A stretch of DNA of 32,218 nt from Alphaproteobacteria bacterium. GTDB lineage: Bacteria > Pseudomonadota > Alphaproteobacteria > SHVW01. Each line of letters opens with the position of its first letter. The first letter of the stretch is position 1. The translations under genes and the position numbers were made by a program. The stretch lies in assembly GCA_009694085.1 (NCBI GenBank), contig SHVW01000022.1, forward strand, positions 1-32,218. The letters are read 5' to 3'. Shown here in pieces: positions 6,935 to 15,871 of this stretch. The notes beneath the pieces were generated by a model, which made no database searches, had not been told where the DNA came from, and saw only the letters and a list, made by a program, of their open reading frames with translations.

Positions 6935-9900
6935 ATGTTGAACGAATTTCAAAAAAAATCGGACCGGCAAACGCTCGGCGGCGTGCCCGAAGGTTATGAC
7001 GCGCTCGTGCTGGCCCGGCTAACGCGGGCGAGCGCGCATGCCGCGATCCATATCGCGCGCGACGATGCCAGGCTGGCCCAGCTTGCCGAGGGGATCGGCT
7101 TCTTCGCACCCGATATCGAGCTTTTAGCTTTTCCGGCCTGGGATTGCCTGCCCTATGACCGGGTCTCGCCCAACGCGACGATCGTCAGCCGCCGCTTGGC
7201 GACCCTGGCGCGGCTGGCGACCGTTCCGCCCACGGGGCCGTGCCTGGTGGTCACGACGGTCAATGCCGTCTTGCAGCGCGTTCCCGCGCGCGACTTCTTT
7301 CGCGGCACGGTTCGCCGCCTGGCGCCGGGCAGCCAAACCAGCTTGGCCGATCTCGTCCGCTTCTTCGGCGACAATGGCTATACCCGGACCGATACCGTGC
7401 GCGAACCCGGCGAGTTCGCCGTGCGCGGCGGCATCATCGACGTGTTTCCGCCGGGTGCCGAGGAACCCCTCCGCCTCGATTTCTTCGGCGACGAGATCGA
7501 GGCGATCCGGCGCTTCGATCCCTTGAGCCAGCGCAGCCTGGGCACCCGCGATGCCGTCGATTTCGCGCCGGTCAGCGAAGTGGCGCTCGATGCCGCCACG
7601 GTGCAGCGCTTTCGCACGGGCTACCGGGAGATGTTCGGCGCCGAGACCGCGAGCGACCCTCTCTACGAGGCGGTCAGCGCGGGACGCCGGCATATCGGCA
7701 TGGAGCATTGGCTACCGCTCTATCACGAGCGGCTGGAAACCCTGCTCGACTATGTCGCCGGCGCCGTCGTTACCCTGGACCACCAGGCCGAGCAGGGTGC
7801 CCTCGTGCGCCAGGACTTGATCCGGGAATATTACGACACGCGGAAATCGCTGAGCCGGCTCGACGATCGCGAGGGCGGGTCAGTTTACAAGCCCATGGCA
7901 CCGGATCGGCTCTACCTGATGGGCGAGGCCTGGGCGGAAGGTCTCGCGGGCCGCTCCGTGTTGAGTCTGACGCCCTTCGTCGCCGACGGCCCCGGCGCCA
8001 TCGATCTCGGCGGCCGCCTGGGACCGGATTTCGCCGAGGCGCGCAACCGGCCCGGAGTCAACGTCTTCGATCAGGTGCGCACGGCCATCGCGGCCGAGCG
8101 CGCCGCCGGCCGCCGGGTTGTCATTGCCGCCACCAGCGAAGGCACGCGCGACCGTCTGGGCGGCGTGCTGCGCGATCACGGTATCGCCGACATCGTGCCG
8201 GCGGCCAGTTGGGCGGATGCCAGCGCACGGCCCGAGCCTGCTATTGCCGCAATCGTGCTGGCGCTCGATCGCGGATTCACCGCGGATGGCCTGACCGTAA
8301 TTTCCGAGCAAGACATCCTCGGCGAACGCATGGCGCGACCCGGCCGCCGGCGCCGGCGCGGCGAGGAGTTCCTGACCGAAATGTCGGCGCTGGCCGAGGG
8401 CGATCTGGTCGTCCATGTCGAGCACGGCATCGGCCGCTACGAAGGGCTGGAAACGCTAAACGTGACCGGCGCACCTCACGATTGCCTGCGCGTGCTCTAT
8501 GCCGGCAACGACAAGCTGTTCGTGCCGGTCGAGAACATCGAGGTGCTCTCGCGTTACGGTCCGGAGGAAAGCGACGCCCAACTCGACAAGCTCGGCGGTG
8601 CCGCCTGGCAGGCGCGCAAGGCCAAAGTCAAAGAACGCATCCGCGATATCGCCGAGGGGTTGATCCGCATCGCCGCCGAGCGCCAGGTGCGCGTGGGCGA
8701 GGCGGTGACGCCGCCGGAAGGGCTCTACGACGAGTTCTGCGCGCGCTTTCCCTATCCCGAGACCGAGGACCAGCAGCGCGCCATCGAAGAGACGCTCGGC
8801 GATCTCGCTTCGGGTCGCCCCACCGACCGGCTGATCTGCGGCGATGTCGGCTTCGGCAAGACCGAGGTGGCCTTGCGCGCCGCTTTCGTCGCCGCCATGG
8901 CCGGAACCCAGGTCGCCGTGGTCGTACCGACCACGCTGCTGTGCCGCCAGCATTTCCGTACCTTCACCGAGCGTTTTCACGGCCTGCCCCTGCGCATCGC
9001 CCAGCTCTCGCGCCTGGTGACCGCCAAGGACGCGGCCCAGACCAAGCGCGACATCGCCGAAGGTCGCGTCGAGATCGTCATCGGCACTCATGCGCTGCTC
9101 AGCAAATCGATCGCGTTCTCCCATCTCGGTTTGCTCGTCGTGGACGAGGAGCAGCATTTCGGCGTTGCCCAGAAAGAGCGGCTGAAGGCGCTCAAAACAG
9201 ATGTCCATGTCTTGACCCTGACCGCGACGCCAATCCCGCGCACGCTCCAGATGGCGCTGTCGGGCGTACGCGAGATGAGCGTGATCGCGACTCCGCCGGT
9301 CGACCGTCTGGCCGTGCGCACCTTCGTGCTGCCCTATGACGGCGTGGTCATCCGCGAGGCGATCCTGCGCGAGCATTATCGCGGCGGTCAGACCTTCTAC
9401 ATCTGCCCGCGGATCGAAGATTTGACGCGCGTCGGCGACCGGCTGAAACGCTTGGTGCCCGAGGTCAAGCTGGCGGTTGCCCATGGCCGTATGGCGGCGA
9501 GCGAATTGGAATCGGTCATGACCAAATTCTGCGATGGCGCCTTCGACGTGCTGCTGTCGACCCAAATCGTGGAATCCGGCCTCGACATTCCCTCGGTCAA
9601 CACGCTGGTCCTGCACCGGGCCGATATGTTCGGCCTGGCCCAGCTCTACCAGCTTCGCGGCCGGGTCGGTCGGTCGAAGGTCCGGGCCTATGCCTATCTG
9701 ACGCTGCCGCCGGACAAGAAGCTGGGTGCCGCGGCCCAGCGCCGACTGGAAGTCATGCAGACGCTCGACACGCTGGGCGCGGGCTTCACGGTCGCAAGCC
9801 ACGACCTCGACATCCGCGGTGCCGGCAATCTCCTGGGCGAGGAACAATCCGGCCATATCCGCGAGGTCGGCATCGAACTCTACCAGGCCATGCTGGAGGA

Positions 9901-10408
9901 AGCGGTTGCCGATGCGCGTAACAGCGGTGCGCGATCCGACAAGCCTCGGGCGGACGATATGTGGACACCGGCCATCAATCTGGGGGCGTCGGTATTGATT
10001 CCGGACAGCTACGTCGCCGATCTGACCGTGCGGCTCGGCCTTTATCGTCGCATTGCGCTGCTGGTCGACCGGGCGGAGATCGACAGCTTTGCCGCCGAGC
10101 TGATCGATCGCTTCGGCGCCTTGCCGGCGGAGGTCGACAATCTCCTCCAGGTCGTGGCGCTCAAGCGTCTGTGCCGGGATGCCGGGGTGGAGAAGGTCGA
10201 GGCCGGGCCGAAGGGGGTCGTGCTCAGCTTCCGCCACAACCGCTTCGCCCGCCCGGACAAGCTGGTCGGCTACATCAACAAGCAGGCCGGATCGGTCACC
10301 CTGCGCCCCGACCACAAGCTGGTTTTCAAGCGCGCCTGGCACGATCCCCAGGTAAGATTGGCCGGCATCAACAAACTGATGCAGGAATTGGCCCAGGTCG
10401 CGGCCTGA
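6935..10408 (+). CDS. mfd: Transcription-repair coupling factor Mfd
   Basis: The product is 1157 aa, full length for the family. Mfd displaces RNA polymerase stalled at DNA lesions and recruits UvrA. The N-terminal UvrB-like region contains 'FPAWDCLPYDRVSPN'. The RNA polymerase-interaction domain starts near residue 487 with 'GDLVVHVEHGIGRYEGLE'. The translocase core has Walker A GDVGFGKT (about residue 636), DEEQHFGV (about 737), TATPIPRTLQ, and 'QLYQLRGRVGRS'. The TRCF C-terminal domain with 'YVADLTVRLGLYRRIA' completes the protein. ATG 6935 has no clear Shine-Dalgarno and sits in an AT-rich spot 9 bp after sdhE. A TPR-methyltransferase gene follows after 26 bp. Confidence 0.97.
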   Translation: MLNEFQKKSDRQTLGGVPEGYDALVLARLTRASAHAAIHIARDDARLAQLAEGIGFFAPDIELLAFPAWDCLPYDRVSPNATIVSRRLATLARLATVPPTGPCLVVTTVNAVLQRVPARDFFRGTVRRLAPGSQTSLADLVRFFGDNGYTRTDTVREPGEFAVRGGIIDVFPPGAEEPLRLDFFGDEIEAIRRFDPLSQRSLGTRDAVDFAPVSEVALDAATVQRFRTGYREMFGAETASDPLYEAVSAGRRHIGMEHWLPLYHERLETLLDYVAGAVVTLDHQAEQGALVRQDLIREYYDTRKSLSRLDDREGGSVYKPMAPDRLYLMGEAWAEGLAGRSVLSLTPFVADGPGAIDLGGRLGPDFAEARNRPGVNVFDQVRTAIAAERAAGRRVVIAATSEGTRDRLGGVLRDHGIADIVPAASWADASARPEPAIAAIVLALDRGFTADGLTVISEQDILGERMARPGRRRRRGEEFLTEMSALAEGDLVVHVEHGIGRYEGLETLNVTGAPHDCLRVLYAGNDKLFVPVENIEVLSRYGPEESDAQLDKLGGAAWQARKAKVKERIRDIAEGLIRIAAERQVRVGEAVTPPEGLYDEFCARFPYPETEDQQRAIEETLGDLASGRPTDRLICGDVGFGKTEVALRAAFVAAMAGTQVAVVVPTTLLCRQHFRTFTERFHGLPLRIAQLSRLVTAKDAAQTKRDIAEGRVEIVIGTHALLSKSIAFSHLGLLVVDEEQHFGVAQKERLKALKTDVHVLTLTATPIPRTLQMALSGVREMSVIATPPVDRLAVRTFVLPYDGVVIREAILREHYRGGQTFYICPRIEDLTRVGDRLKRLVPEVKLAVAHGRMAASELESVMTKFCDGAFDVLLSTQIVESGLDIPSVNTLVLHRADMFGLAQLYQLRGRVGRSKVRAYAYLTLPPDKKLGAAAQRRLEVMQTLDTLGAGFTVASHDLDIRGAGNLLGEEQSGHIREVGIELYQAMLEEAVADARNSGARSDKPRADDMWTPAINLGASVLIPDSYVADLTVRLGLYRRIALLVDRAEIDSFAAELIDRFGALPAEVDNLLQVVALKRLCRDAGVEKVEAGPKGVVLSFRHNRFARPDKLVGYINKQAGSVTLRPDHKLVFKRAWHDPQVRLAGINKLMQELAQVAA

Positions 10409-10434
10409 GCGGCGCATTCGGGTTCGGAGACATC

Positions 10435-11472
10435 ATGGTCGGCATCTCGGATTTCAGCATCGGCTTGATTGCCCAAAACTATGTCGATGCCGAGGATTTC
10501 AAGAATCTCGACATCCTGATCAAGAATATCTTGCCCCAGCGCATGAAAATTTCGGCGCTCCATGCCATCCAAGCCTATACCCATCATCGCCTCGGGCGGG
10601 TCGAAGCCGCCTCCGCCGCCATGGCGCGCGCCATGGGGCTGGATGCTCATGAGCCGTTCGTCAACTATTTCGCCGGACGCCTGGCTATCGAACGTGGCCA
10701 GCGCGACGCGGCCGTGCGCCATTTTGGCGCGGCGATCGACGTTGTGCCCTGGTTCGCGCCTGCTCACGATCGCCTCATCCCGATTCTGTTTCCGGGCTTG
10801 GAATATCACGATGTTTTTAAGATCGTTCACGGCGTCTTCAAGCCCGGGGTCTATTTTGAAATCGGCGTCAGCACCGGCGCTTCCCTCGCGCTTGCCGACA
10901 AAGCCGACATTGCCGTGGGCGTCGATCCCGATCTGTCCGGCTGCACGGCCGAACTGGGCTCGAACACACGGCTCTTCGCCACGACCAGCGACGCGTTCTT
11001 CGCTGGGCTGGACCGCACCGAGGTGCTGCGCGATCGCCCGGTCGATCTCGGCTTCATCGACGGCATGCATCATTTCGAGTATTCCCTACGCGATTTCATC
11101 AATATCGAGCGGCTGTCCCGGCCCGGCGGCATGATTTTGATCCATGACGTCGTGCCCGTGAGCGCCCGGGTAGCGGCACGGGAACGCACGAGTGGACCAT
11201 GGACCGGCGATGTCTGGAAAATACTGCCCTGCCTGGCCGAGCTGCGGCCCGATCTCGATATTTCCCTGATAATGACCGCCCCGAGCGGGCTTGCCGTGGT
11301 GCGCAATCTCGATCCCGCCAGTACCGTTCTGGCGAATGGTCTGGATGGGATCGTCGACCGCTTCGGTTCGCTGCCGTTCTCCGGCCCCACCTATTGGCAA
11401 GGGCTGGGTCTGCGCCCGATCGCGGCCGAGCTTGCTGCGATCGAACAACTACTAACCGAGGGGGCGAGGTAA
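10435..11472 (+). CDS. TPR-containing class I SAM-dependent methyltransferase
   Basis: The product is 345 aa. Residues ~35-120 look like TPR helices (for example '[18 protein letters not shown]' and '[18 protein letters not shown]'). The rest is a Methyltransf_24-type Rossmann domain: glycine-rich motif I '[16 protein letters not shown]' at about 140, the acidic ribose-binding strand '[10 protein letters not shown]', then '[18 protein letters not shown]' and '[15 protein letters not shown]'. The substrate is unknown; relatives often modify sugars or small carboxylates. ATG 10435 was chosen for the GGAG upstream and its place 26 bp after mfd. The stop overlaps the start of the SMR exporter by one base (TAATG), so the two are translationally coupled. 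Confidence 0.85.
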   Translation: MVGISDFSIGLIAQNYVDAEDFKNLDILIKNILPQRMKISALHAIQAYTHHRLGRVEAASAAMARAMGLDAHEPFVNYFAGRLAIERGQRDAAVRHFGAAIDVVPWFAPAHDRLIPILFPGLEYHDVFKIVHGVFKPGVYFEIGVSTGASLALADKADIAVGVDPDLSGCTAELGSNTRLFATTSDAFFAGLDRTEVLRDRPVDLGFIDGMHHFEYSLRDFINIERLSRPGGMILIHDVVPVSARVAARERTSGPWTGDVWKILPCLAELRPDLDISLIMTAPSGLAVVRNLDPASTVLANGLDGIVDRFGSLPFSGPTYWQGLGLRPIAAELAAIEQLLTEGAR

Positions 11473-11786
11473 TGGCCTGGATCGTGCTTGGCTTTGCCGG
11501 CTTGTTCGAGATCGGTTGGGCGGTCGGGCTGAAATACACCGATGGCTTTACGCGCTTATGGCCGAGCGTGCTGACCCTGATCTCCATGGCAGCCAGCGTT
11601 ATATTGTTGTCCCATGCCTTGCGCGCAATCCCGCTCGGTACGGGCTATGCCGTGTGGACGGGGATCGGCGCGGTCGGCACGGCGATTTTCGGCATGATCC
11701 TATTCGGCGACTCCCGCGCGCCGCTCCGCCTGGCGTTCATCGGCTTGATCGTGATCGGCATGATTGGACTGAAGCTCAGCGATTGA
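11472..11786 (+). CDS. SMR-family guanidinium exporter (Gdx/SugE type)
   Basis: The product is 104 aa with four transmembrane helices. The Gdx/SugE subtype is indicated by Glu13 and Trp16 in '[13 protein letters not shown]', the helix-3 segment '[20 protein letters not shown]', and 'GMIGLKLS' at the end. Gdx proteins exchange guanidinium for protons as antiparallel dimers; some SugE proteins also export quaternary ammonium compounds. Gdx genes are often under a guanidine riboswitch, but here the ATG overlaps the methyltransferase stop (TAATG), leaving no room for a leader. Expression must come from upstream. A LysR gene follows on the same strand. Confidence 0.88.
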   Translation: MAWIVLGFAGLFEIGWAVGLKYTDGFTRLWPSVLTLISMAASVILLSHALRAIPLGTGYAVWTGIGAVGTAIFGMILFGDSRAPLRLAFIGLIVIGMIGLKLSD

Positions 11787-11796
11787 TGCCTATCCA

Positions 11797-11841
11797 GTTT
11801 TTCGATATCTTTCTCCGATCCGAATCTGTTTTTGCGATATC
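11797..11841. promoter_or_regulatory. Direct/inverted repeat pair upstream of LysR gene
   Basis: GTTTTTCGATATC (11797-11809) recurs as GTTTTTGCGATATC (11828-11841), spaced by about three helical turns. In addition TCGATATC (11802-11809) and GATATCGA (11836-11843) form a perfect inverted repeat. The pair ends 15 bp before the LysR ATG at 11859. This looks like a two-site operator. It could alternatively act as a weak hairpin between the exporter gene and the regulator. Confidence 0.35.
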
Positions 11842-11858
11842 GATCGAGGATTCCGGCT

Positions 11859-12764
11859 ATGGACGCGGCCGATCTCAGGATTTTCGAAGCGGTGGCGCGG
11901 CTCGGCGGCATGAACCGGGCGGCCGGCGAACTCCATACCGTGCAGTCCAATGTCACCCATCGAATCCGGCTGCTGGAAGACGAGCTGGGATCGCCGCTTT
12001 TCCGCCGCAACAGCCGCGGCGTCACCTTGACCGCGGCGGGCGAGCGTTTGATGCCCTATGCCGTTCGCGTCGGCCAACTTCTGAGCGAAGCGCGCCGCGC
12101 GGTCGACGACACCGGAACGCCCCAGGGCAAACTTGCAATCGGATCGCTGGAAAGCACGCTGGCACTGCGTCTGTCGCCGGCGCTGGCGAGCTATGCCAAA
12201 GCTTTCCCGGATGTCGATCTGACCATCGAAACCGGCACGTCGGCCGAACTGGTCGATGCCGTCCTGGCCCGCAAACTCGATGGCGCCTTCGTCTGCGGGC
12301 CGGTCGAACATGCCGCATTGGCCGGCGAGACTGTGTTTCAGGAAGATCTCGCTCTCGTGACGCCGCCGGCCCTGCGCCGGTTGGGCGACCTGACCGCATC
12401 GAACGGCGTCAAGATCGTGGTGCTGCGCGCCGGTTGCTCCTATCGCCAGCGGTTGGAGGAGATCTTGGCCCGGCGCGGCATCGTCGGCCTCAGGCGTCTG
12501 GAATTCGGCACCCTCGACGCCATAATCGGTTGTGTCGCCGCCGGCATCGGCGTGACCTTGCTGCCGCGCAACCTGGTGGAAGCGCCGCGACGCGCCGGGA
12601 AGGTTCGAATCCATGCTCTATCGAGTGCGGAATCGCGGGTCGATACCGTCTTCATCCACCGGCGCGATGCCATGGCGAGCAGCGCGCTGACGGCATTCGT
12701 CGCTCACACGGAACAGACCTCCCGCGCCGGCGGCCGAAGGGGGCGGGGACTCAAAACATCTTGA
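11859..12764 (+). CDS. LysR-family transcriptional regulator
   Basis: The product is 301 aa. The N-terminal winged helix (residues 1-60) is typical: 'LRIFEAVARLGGMNRAAGEL', 'QSNVTHRIRLLEDELGSPLF', 'LTAAGERLMPYA'. A periplasmic-binding-protein-like effector domain follows from about residue 90. The ATG at 11859 has GAGG upstream; an in-frame ATG 27 bp earlier lies inside the repeat region and is less likely. LysR genes near sugE-type exporters are frequent, so control of the exporter is plausible, but the exporter is translationally coupled to the preceding gene. The last 14 bp overlap the end of the convergent glutamine synthetase gene. Confidence 0.9.
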   Translation: MDAADLRIFEAVARLGGMNRAAGELHTVQSNVTHRIRLLEDELGSPLFRRNSRGVTLTAAGERLMPYAVRVGQLLSEARRAVDDTGTPQGKLAIGSLESTLALRLSPALASYAKAFPDVDLTIETGTSAELVDAVLARKLDGAFVCGPVEHAALAGETVFQEDLALVTPPALRRLGDLTASNGVKIVVLRAGCSYRQRLEEILARRGIVGLRRLEFGTLDAIIGCVAAGIGVTLLPRNLVEAPRRAGKVRIHALSSAESRVDTVFIHRRDAMASSALTAFVAHTEQTSRAGGRRGRGLKTS

Positions 12765-14112
12765 GATAGCGCGTCTTCTCCCAATCGGAGACGTGGGTGT
12801 TGTAGCTCTCCCACTCGTCGCGCTTATAGTCGAGCCAGGATTGGAACATCTGATCGCCGAAGGTGGTGCGGCTAAGCGGGTCGTCGGCGAAGGCGTCGAG
12901 CGCTTCGGCCAGGCTGCGCGGCAGCATGCGGATGCCGAGCTTCTTTAGCTCGCGCGGCGTTTTCAGATACATGTTGTCGTTATGCGGCTCGCCCGGGTCG
13001 AGCTTGCCTTCCACGCCTTCCAACCCCGCCATCAGCACCATGGCGGCGCCGAGATAGGGATTGCACGCGCTGTCGGCCGCGCGCAATTCCACCCGCCCGC
13101 CGGGCAGCGGAATGCGTAGCGTGTTGGTGCGGTTGTTGCCGCCATAGCAGGCGAACACGGGCGCCCAGGTGAAGCCGGACATGCTGCCCCGCAGGATCAG
13201 GCGCTTGTAGCTGTTGACCGTCGGCGCCGCCACCGCGCAGATCGCCGGCAGGTGGCGCAGCACGCCGGCGATGAACTGGTAGCCGAGCCGGGACAGCTTC
13301 TTGCCCCGGGGATCGCGGTCGTCCTTGAACAGGTTGCGGCCGGATTTGAGGTCGTAGAGCGATAGGTTGTAATGGGCGCCGCTGCCGGCGCGGTCGCCGA
13401 AGGGTTTCGGCATGAAGCTGGCGAAGGCGCCATGGCGCCGCGCGATCTCGTGGGCCATGCGGCGGAAGAAGACATAGCGGTCGGCCATGACCAGGGCATC
13501 GGCATAGGCGAAATCGATTTCGAACTGGCCGATGCCGTCCTCGTGGTCGAAGGAATAGACGTCCCAACCCAGCCCGTTCATGGCGCGCACCAGTTCGCCC
13601 ATCCACGGCATATTGTCGAGCAGGCGGGCGGTGTCGTAGGCCGGCTTGGCCAGATGGTGGCGCGTACTGACCGGCTTGTAGCTGCCCTCGGCCGTGTCCG
13701 TGAGCACGAAGAACTCGGCCTCGATGCCGAAATTGAGGCCGAGGCCGAGCTTGGCCGCGCGGGCTTGCGCCCGTTTCAAGATGTGCCGGCTACAGGCCTC
13801 GAAAGGTTTGCCCTGACACCAGAGATCGCTGGCGAACCACGCGATGTCGGGCTGCCAGGGCTGAACGATGCAAGAGGAGGGGTCGGGATGGGCGGCGACT
13901 TCCTCCTCGTTCACTTCCTGCGGCACGCCCTCAAGCGCCGCGCCCGTGCACAGCTCCGAGCCCGCCATCATTTGATCGTAATGATCGATCGGCACCATCT
14001 TGCTCTTGGACACGCCGTGCAAATCGACATAGGTCGGTAGCAGGAATTCCACGCCCTGCTTGCGCAAGGCTGCCGCCTGGCCCGCGTTACTCTTTCGCAC
14101 CTTGCCAACCAT
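12751..14112 (-). CDS. glnT: Type III-like glutamine synthetase (GlnT / glutamylamide synthetase family)
   Basis: The product is 453 aa. The beta-grasp domain contains 'LLPTYVDLHGVSKSKMVP'. The catalytic barrel has the metal-binding 'GLNFGIEAEFFVL', 'DHEDGIGQFEIDF' and 'KPFGDRAGSGAHYNLSL', then 'YGGNNRTNTLRIPLPGGRVE' and 'RAADSACNPYLGAAM'. The sequence fits the rhizobial GlnT (TIGR03105) type. This type grades into gamma-glutamylmethylamide and other glutamylamine synthetases, so ammonium may not be the true nitrogen donor. The ATG at 14112 has a GGGGG-rich Shine-Dalgarno about 10 bp upstream. No clear sigma-54 site was found. The gene has its own upstream region and ends inside the convergent LysR gene. 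Confidence 0.82.
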   Translation of the reverse strand: MVGKVRKSNAGQAAALRKQGVEFLLPTYVDLHGVSKSKMVPIDHYDQMMAGSELCTGAALEGVPQEVNEEEVAAHPDPSSCIVQPWQPDIAWFASDLWCQGKPFEACSRHILKRAQARAAKLGLGLNFGIEAEFFVLTDTAEGSYKPVSTRHHLAKPAYDTARLLDNMPWMGELVRAMNGLGWDVYSFDHEDGIGQFEIDFAYADALVMADRYVFFRRMAHEIARRHGAFASFMPKPFGDRAGSGAHYNLSLYDLKSGRNLFKDDRDPRGKKLSRLGYQFIAGVLRHLPAICAVAAPTVNSYKRLILRGSMSGFTWAPVFACYGGNNRTNTLRIPLPGGRVELRAADSACNPYLGAAMVLMAGLEGVEGKLDPGEPHNDNMYLKTPRELKKLGIRMLPRSLAEALDAFADDPLSRTTFGDQMFQSWLDYKRDEWESYNTHVSDWEKTRYLKMF

Positions 14113-14259
14113 GTCCGAAGCCCCCTTGAATCAACTCACCTCGCCCGGCCCGTGACACTTCCACAAGCCAGGCGACGAGCGCAAGTGGGCCCCCAGAGTA
14201 CGATTCGCAGTTCCCGGGGTCACACGCGTTTGTCGCGCGGGGCTTTCCCAGCGTTTGCT

Positions 14260-14385
14260 TTATGCGCTTCGCGCCTCGGCCATCAGCCAATCGCGAAACG
14301 CCCTCACGCTGGGCCGCTGCGGGGCATGTTGTGGATAGACCACGTATAGGCGAAGCCGGCGGGCAGGTTACCCCTTCCGATTCCG
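14260..14385 (-). pseudogene. LysR-family regulator, C-terminal remnant
   Basis: One minus-strand frame reads LRLYVVYPQHAPQRPS followed by VRAFRDWLMAEAR and a TAA stop at 14260-14262. This is the typical end of a LysR effector domain of the GcvA-like group (…LYVVYP…..RVRAFxDWL). A stop appears in frame about 9 residues upstream of the recognisable part, and no longer LysR sequence was seen in neighbouring frames. It is an isolated relic in the 687-bp gap between the glutamine synthetase and nitronate monooxygenase genes. Confidence 0.6.
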
Positions 14386-14799
14386 GCAATTCAAGCGATT
14401 GCCCTAACCCCGCCGAGCAAAATCTTGAACTCGCCGCTTGAACCGGTAATCTACCCATGGGAGATCATCGCAACCGACAATTTCCACCAACTGCGCGACA
14501 CGACCTCGGAGTTGCACCGACTCTGCTGTCCTCGACGGCGCAAACCGACGAGCGCTCGCGGGCTGAGGTATAAGGCTTGCGCCCCGCACCATCAACGCCG
14601 GTGGGGATTTTCCCCCCGCCCTGAGAACGTCGCCGCTCGAACCGGGAGGTGCGAGCGACAATGGGAGTATAGGGCGGCGTGGCGCGCCGCGACAGAGGTT
14701 TAGCTCATCTCGATCCGAGATCGCCGCCATCGCGTTTATTCATTTCCGAGCCGGGAAGTGGGCGCCTAAACTTGCGTTCGATCTCAAAGGTGCCAACCC
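14386..14799. other. Intergenic stretch without a recognised gene
   Basis: Several open frames cross this stretch, but third-position base use is not like that of the neighbouring genes and no family was recognised. A short hairpin GGGGA (14603-14607) with TCCCC (14611-14615) is visible. The last ~60 bp should contain the promoter and leader of the nitronate monooxygenase gene; no strong -35/-10 pair was found. Confidence 0.4.
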
Positions 14800-15867
14800 A
14801 TGACAATACGCACCCCCCTGATGGAGCAGCTCAAGCTCGCTCACCCCATTATCCAAGCCCCCATGGCCGGCGGCAGCGACACGCCGGAACTGGCGGCTGC
14901 CGTCTGCAATGCCGGCGGCATGGGTTTCCTCGGCGCTGCCTATTTGACGCCGCGGCAGATTGGCGAGGCTGCGGCAGCCGTGCGCGCCCGAACCAACCGA
15001 CCCTTCGGCATCAATCTGTTCTCGCCTTTGTCGGCGGTGCCGACGGGTGACACGGGGCCGGCCATGGTTGTCGTCGCGCATTTCTATGCCGAGCTCGGGC
15101 TTGCGCCACCGGACCCGCCAGTTTCGTCCGGCTATTCCTTCACCGATCAGCTCGCCGCCATTCTCGACAGCGGTGCAGTTGTAGTCAGTTTTCATCTAGC
15201 CATTCCGCCCGCCCATGATTTGGCGGTCATTAAATCGCGCGGGCTGTTTCTGATGGGAAGCGCCACCACGGTAGAGGAAGCGCGTCAGTGGGAAGCGGCC
15301 GGCGCCGACGCCGTCGTGGCTCAGGGTTCTGAAGCCGGCGGCCATCGCGGCACCTTCGCGGGCAGTTTCGAAGCCGCCATGATCGGAACCATGGCCCTGG
15401 TGCCTCAGATGGTCGACGCCGTTTCCGTTCCGGTCGTCGCCGCCGGTGGCATCATGGACGGGCGCGGCATCGCCGCCGCATTAGCGCTTGGCGCCCAGGC
15501 GGCCCAGATGGGCACGGCGTTCCTGACTTGTGCCGAGTCCGGACTAATCGAAGCCTATCGCCAAGCGATCTTGAACGCGGCACCACACGAAACGGCGATC
15601 ACGCGCGCCTTCTCCGGCCGCCCCGCCCGCGGCATCGTCAACCGCTTCATGACCGAGGTGGAAGCGGGCGGCGCGATTCTACCGTTTCCGCAGCAGAATG
15701 CCTTGACCCGACCGCTGCGCACGGCGGCGGCCAAACAGGGACGGGCGGAGTTCCTGTCCCTATGGGCAGGGCAGGGGCTCGGCTTGGCGCGACGGCAAAG
15801 CACGGAAGAATTGATGGTCCGGCTCGTGCGCGAAACGGAAGACGCGATCGGGCGGTTGGCGCGTTAA
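14800..15867 (+). CDS. Nitronate monooxygenase (2-nitropropane dioxygenase family)
   Basis: The product is 355 aa, an FMN-binding TIM barrel. It shows the family N-terminus 'HPIIQAPMAGGSDTPELAAA', the phosphate-binding 'PVVAAGGIMDGRGIAAALAL' and 'GAQMGTAFL'-like segment, and the catalytic His182 in 'AQGSEAGGHRG', which defines class I nitronate monooxygenases. These oxidise toxic propionate-3-nitronate and alkyl nitronates in the cytoplasm. ATG 14800 is preceded by AAGGTG. The gene stands alone and converges with the FrnE-like gene with only 4 bp between stops. The exact substrate is not predictable. Confidence 0.9.
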   Translation: MTIRTPLMEQLKLAHPIIQAPMAGGSDTPELAAAVCNAGGMGFLGAAYLTPRQIGEAAAAVRARTNRPFGINLFSPLSAVPTGDTGPAMVVVAHFYAELGLAPPDPPVSSGYSFTDQLAAILDSGAVVVSFHLAIPPAHDLAVIKSRGLFLMGSATTVEEARQWEAAGADAVVAQGSEAGGHRGTFAGSFEAAMIGTMALVPQMVDAVSVPVVAAGGIMDGRGIAAALALGAQAAQMGTAFLTCAESGLIEAYRQAILNAAPHETAITRAFSGRPARGIVNRFMTEVEAGGAILPFPQQNALTRPLRTAAAKQGRAEFLSLWAGQGLGLARRQSTEELMVRLVRETEDAIGRLAR

Positions 15868-15871
15868 GTCG

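Noticed and set aside
8456-10417. A long minus-strand open frame opposite mfd
   Set aside because: It is antisense to the well-conserved Mfd coding region; its composition (His, Gln and Asp rich) is that of a complementary shadow frame in GC-rich DNA.
14113-14259. Sigma-54 or nitrogen-control site upstream of the glutamine synthetase gene
   Set aside because: No GG-N10-GC element with acceptable flanks was found on the correct strand.
14400-14520. A tRNA-like run on the minus strand (GCGCAGTTGGTGG followed by GGTTCAAG)
   Set aside because: The D-loop-like and T-loop-like words are present, but the T stem pairs for only three bases and no acceptor stem or anticodon arm can be formed.
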